Source: Cohaesibacter intestini
GTDB taxonomy: Bacteria > Pseudomonadota > Alphaproteobacteria > Rhizobiales > Cohaesibacteraceae
Reading direction: 5' to 3'
Assembly (NCBI RefSeq): GCF_003324485.1
Contig: NZ_QODK01000004.1
Span: 248,001 to 312,000 of the forward strand
Length of the DNA stretch: 64,000 bases
Below, one piece after another: positions 61,868 through 64,000 of this stretch; position 1 is the first letter of the stretch, and the number at the start of each line of letters is the position of its first letter. The notes under the pieces are model-generated. The model did not search any database and was not told the origin of the DNA. It saw only the letters and a program-made list of their open reading frames with translations. The translations under genes and the position numbers were made by a program.

Positions 61868-63325
61868 ATGCGAGCAGGTTGGAAGCAACCCTTGCATTGC
61901 GCTGCCCTGTGCTTTGCGTCTTATGTCGTTTTCGGGGTGGCTGCGGTCGGTTCCGCCGCTGCGGAGACAGGTGCGTCTCCGGTGATCGGTGATGAACGCG
62001 CAGTGCGCCAGCATCTTGATCTGTCTGACCTTGCAACCATGTCCGTCGAGGCAATCAACGCCCATGGCCGGATGTTGTTCGACGCCAAATTCACCACACT
62101 CGATGGAGCTGGGCGCCCTGCTGCAACACAGGCGGAAGTGCCAGTCAAGCGCCGCCCCGGTCGTGTGCCGGCCCTGTTCCGCACTTCGGGTCCGGATTCC
62201 AATGCTTGCAATGGCTGTCACAATCAGCCAGCGTCTGGCGGTGCAGGTGAGTTTGTCGCCAATGTTTTCACCTCTGTGGGCGTGTCTGATGCCGAGTTTG
62301 ATACGCTTGAAGCACAATTCTCCAATGAGCGTGGCACGCCGCACTTGCATGGCTCCGGCCTTGTGGAGCTGCTGGCGCGCGAAATGACTGCCGAGCTTCG
62401 TGCTCTGCGCCGTGATGCGGTCGATCAGGCGCGTGCAAGCGGTCAGTCGGTGACCGTGCCTCTGGTTGCCAAGGGGGTCGATTTCGGCTCCTTGACCGTG
62501 CAGCCGGACGGGTTCGTCAATGTCGAACAGATCGAAGGCATTGATCACGATCTGATCGTTCGCCCGTTCAGCCAGAAAGGGGTCTTCACTTCTCTGCGCC
62601 AGTTCAGCATCAACGCGATGAACACCCACCATGGGATGCAGAGCGATGAGCGCTGGGGTATGCAATGGACCCATTCCGCCGATTTTGATGAAGATGGTCA
62701 CAAACAGGAATTGCTGTCCGGTGACCTGACTGCCGTTGTTCTGTTTCAGGCGGCTTTGCCGACGCCTGTCCAAACCATGCCCGAGCATCCCGTTCTGCAG
62801 GATGCGGTGAAAGAGGGGGCTGATCTGTTCGATCAGGCGCTTTGTTCGCAATGCCATGTGAAGGCCTTGCCGCTCAAATCGCTGACATTTGTCGAACCCG
62901 GCCCCTATAACGCAGCGGGCAATCTCAGGGCGTCTGATCGCTCTGATGCCGTCTTCTCGTTCCAATTGTCCTCGGCAGGATTGGAGCAAAATGAGAAGGG
63001 TGAATGGATGGTGCCAGTCTTTTCAGACTTCAAGCGCCATGTGATCGCCGATGCCGAGAAAAGTCATTTTGGCAATGAGCGTCTGTCTCAGCGGTTCATT
63101 CCGAATGACCAATTCCTGACACCCCGTCTTTGGGGTGTCGGCAGCACGGCCCCTTATGGTCATCGTGGTGACGTCTCTACCCTCAGGGAAGTGATCGGAC
63201 ATCACGGTGGGCAAGCCAAAGAGGCACGGTTGGCCTTCGAAAAGCTGTCAGATCTCGAACAGCGAAAAATAATACAATATCTACAATCCCTTACCCTTAC
63301 TCTAGCCACGGAGATACAGCAATGA
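61868..63325 (+). CDS. Di-haem oxidoreductase / putative peroxidase (DHOR, DUF1111-like)
   Basis: 485 residues with a signal peptide (hydrophobic stretch about 12-30, cleavage near GSAAA). Two c-type haem sites are present: CNGCH (about 114-118) and CSQCH (about 326-330). The C-terminal APYGHRGDVSTLREVIGHHGGQA and LSDLEQRKIIQYLQSL match the DHOR family, periplasmic relatives of di-haem peroxidases. ATG 61868 has GGGAGG five bases upstream; an in-frame ATG at 61838 with AGGAGG is an alternative. Its stop overlaps the next start (ATGA), implying a functional pair. Confidence 0.85.
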   Translation: MRAGWKQPLHCAALCFASYVVFGVAAVGSAAAETGASPVIGDERAVRQHLDLSDLATMSVEAINAHGRMLFDAKFTTLDGAGRPAATQAEVPVKRRPGRVPALFRTSGPDSNACNGCHNQPASGGAGEFVANVFTSVGVSDAEFDTLEAQFSNERGTPHLHGSGLVELLAREMTAELRALRRDAVDQARASGQSVTVPLVAKGVDFGSLTVQPDGFVNVEQIEGIDHDLIVRPFSQKGVFTSLRQFSINAMNTHHGMQSDERWGMQWTHSADFDEDGHKQELLSGDLTAVVLFQAALPTPVQTMPEHPVLQDAVKEGADLFDQALCSQCHVKALPLKSLTFVEPGPYNAAGNLRASDRSDAVFSFQLSSAGLEQNEKGEWMVPVFSDFKRHVIADAEKSHFGNERLSQRFIPNDQFLTPRLWGVGSTAPYGHRGDVSTLREVIGHHGGQAKEARLAFEKLSDLEQRKIIQYLQSLTLTLATEIQQ

Positions 63326-64000
63326 GAGCGATTATCTATGCTATATCTGCCGGTGTCATCGGCGTGTTTGCGTCCCATGCACTGGCGGTAGAAGCGCCTC
63401 ATATGGTTGAAGTGACGGAGACATCCGGAGTTGAGCACCGCTACAATGGCGGCTGGGAATATTTTGTTGGCGGCGGTGTTGCAGCCTTTGACTGCAATGG
63501 CGACCGTTATCCGGAGCTCTATCTGGCGGGGGGCTCTGATCCAGCAGCGCTCTATGTCAATCGCAGCACACTTGGCGGAGCTCTGTCATTTGAAAAAAAG
63601 TCGGATAGCCCCCTGGCCATAGAAGCGGTCAGTGGGGCCTATCCCCTTGATATCGATAGCGACGGCATTCAGGACCTTCTGGTCCTGCGTGTCGGCGAGA
63701 ATAAGCTGTTTCGCGGTCTTGGTAATTGCCAGTTCGAGGAAGCCAACAAACGCTGGTCGTTTGATGGCGGTCAGGCCTGGTCGACGGCCTTTGCGGCCAT
63801 GTGGGAAGAAGGCCAAAGCCTGCCAACGCTGGCAATTGGCAATTATGTGGATCGCGACCAACCGGGTGCCCCTTTTGGCACCTGTCATGACACCGATTTC
63901 TTTCGTCCCAGCGGTTCCGATGGATCGGGCGGCTATCGGCATGAAAGTCTGAAGCCGGGCTATTGTGCCCTGTCGATGATGTTTACCGACTGGGATCGCT
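63322..64000 (+). CDS. CRTAC1/VCBS-type secreted protein, 3' end outside window
   Basis: 226 codons are present, open at the right edge. A signal peptide (MRAIIYAISAGVIGVFASHA, cleavage after ALA) is followed by EVTETSGVEHRYNGGWEYFVGGG, then the acidic FG-GAP/VCBS-like loops VAAFDCNGDRYPELYLAGG and YPLDIDSDGIQDLLVLRVG. These belong to CRTAC1/ASPIC-UnbV proteins with calcium-binding beta-propellers. It is translationally coupled to the di-haem gene, with GGAG eight bases before its ATG, suggesting a shared periplasmic or surface role. The C-terminal ASPIC domain, if present, lies outside the window. Confidence 0.8.
   Translation, partial: MRAIIYAISAGVIGVFASHALAVEAPHMVEVTETSGVEHRYNGGWEYFVGGGVAAFDCNGDRYPELYLAGGSDPAALYVNRSTLGGALSFEKKSDSPLAIEAVSGAYPLDIDSDGIQDLLVLRVGENKLFRGLGNCQFEEANKRWSFDGGQAWSTAFAAMWEEGQSLPTLAIGNYVDRDQPGAPFGTCHDTDFFRPSGSDGSGGYRHESLKPGYCALSMMFTDWDR

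Overview
The window reads as an ordinary chromosomal segment of an alphaproteobacterium, most likely a marine or coastal member of the Hyphomicrobiales (inference). The supporting signs are the SOS mutasome imuA-imuB-dnaE2 with a GTTC-N7-GTTC LexA box, a sitABCD-type metal transporter, LacI- and ROK-controlled sugar ABC operons, and a VC_2705-type sodium/solute symporter with its DUF4212 subunit. No rRNA, tRNA, insertion sequence, phage gene or CRISPR array was seen.

Layout. 1-8.7 kb (minus strand): a LacI-controlled sugar operon with an RbsABC-type transporter, a Gfo/Idh/MocA dehydrogenase, a SIS-family sugar-phosphate deaminase/isomerase and a glucokinase-family kinase cut by the window edge. 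Two near-identical palindromes in front of it are probably the repressor's operators. 9-12.4 kb: a cupin, an Lrp-type regulator, a HerA-like ATPase and a DMT exporter. 12.4-20.2 kb (minus): a conserved-looking neighbourhood of symporter, CBS/DUF294 protein, response regulator and an unusual fusion of a degenerate sensor kinase with a DnaQ-type exonuclease. 20.8-25.8 kb (plus): a complete branched-chain 2-oxoacid dehydrogenase operon closed by a terminator, then rluA. 26.6-30.3 kb (minus): an uncharacterised envelope operon of a permuted papain-fold enzyme, an RND/MMPL transporter and a secreted protein.

30.6-34.3 kb holds sitABCD; 34.4-37.4 kb an iron-type alcohol dehydrogenase, a DUF188 protein and a glycerate 2-kinase. 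37.48-37.90 kb (minus) is the most unusual stretch: a densely hairpinned RNA of about 190 nt ending in a clear intrinsic terminator, preceded by a -10 box and two perfect 12-bp direct repeats exactly 20 bp apart, and upstream of that an unlisted 44-codon gene. 38.2-44.0 kb is the SOS mutasome. 44.0-45.1 kb is a TetR/methyltransferase pair. 45.6-53.1 kb is a second LacI-type sugar operon with a GH63-like glycosidase and a permease carrying a DUF11-like periplasmic insert. 53.8-61.7 kb is a D-xylose regulon (xylBA, ROK repressor, xylFHG) with matching palindromes in front of both transcription units. 61.9 kb to the end is a di-haem peroxidase-like gene translationally coupled to a truncated CRTAC1-type gene.

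A recurring architectural theme is that all four substrate-binding-protein genes are followed by a strong intercistronic hairpin before the rest of the transporter genes. This would be expected to stabilise the binding-protein part of each mRNA. All functional assignments rest on motif and family recognition by eye; no alignment, folding or database search could be run.
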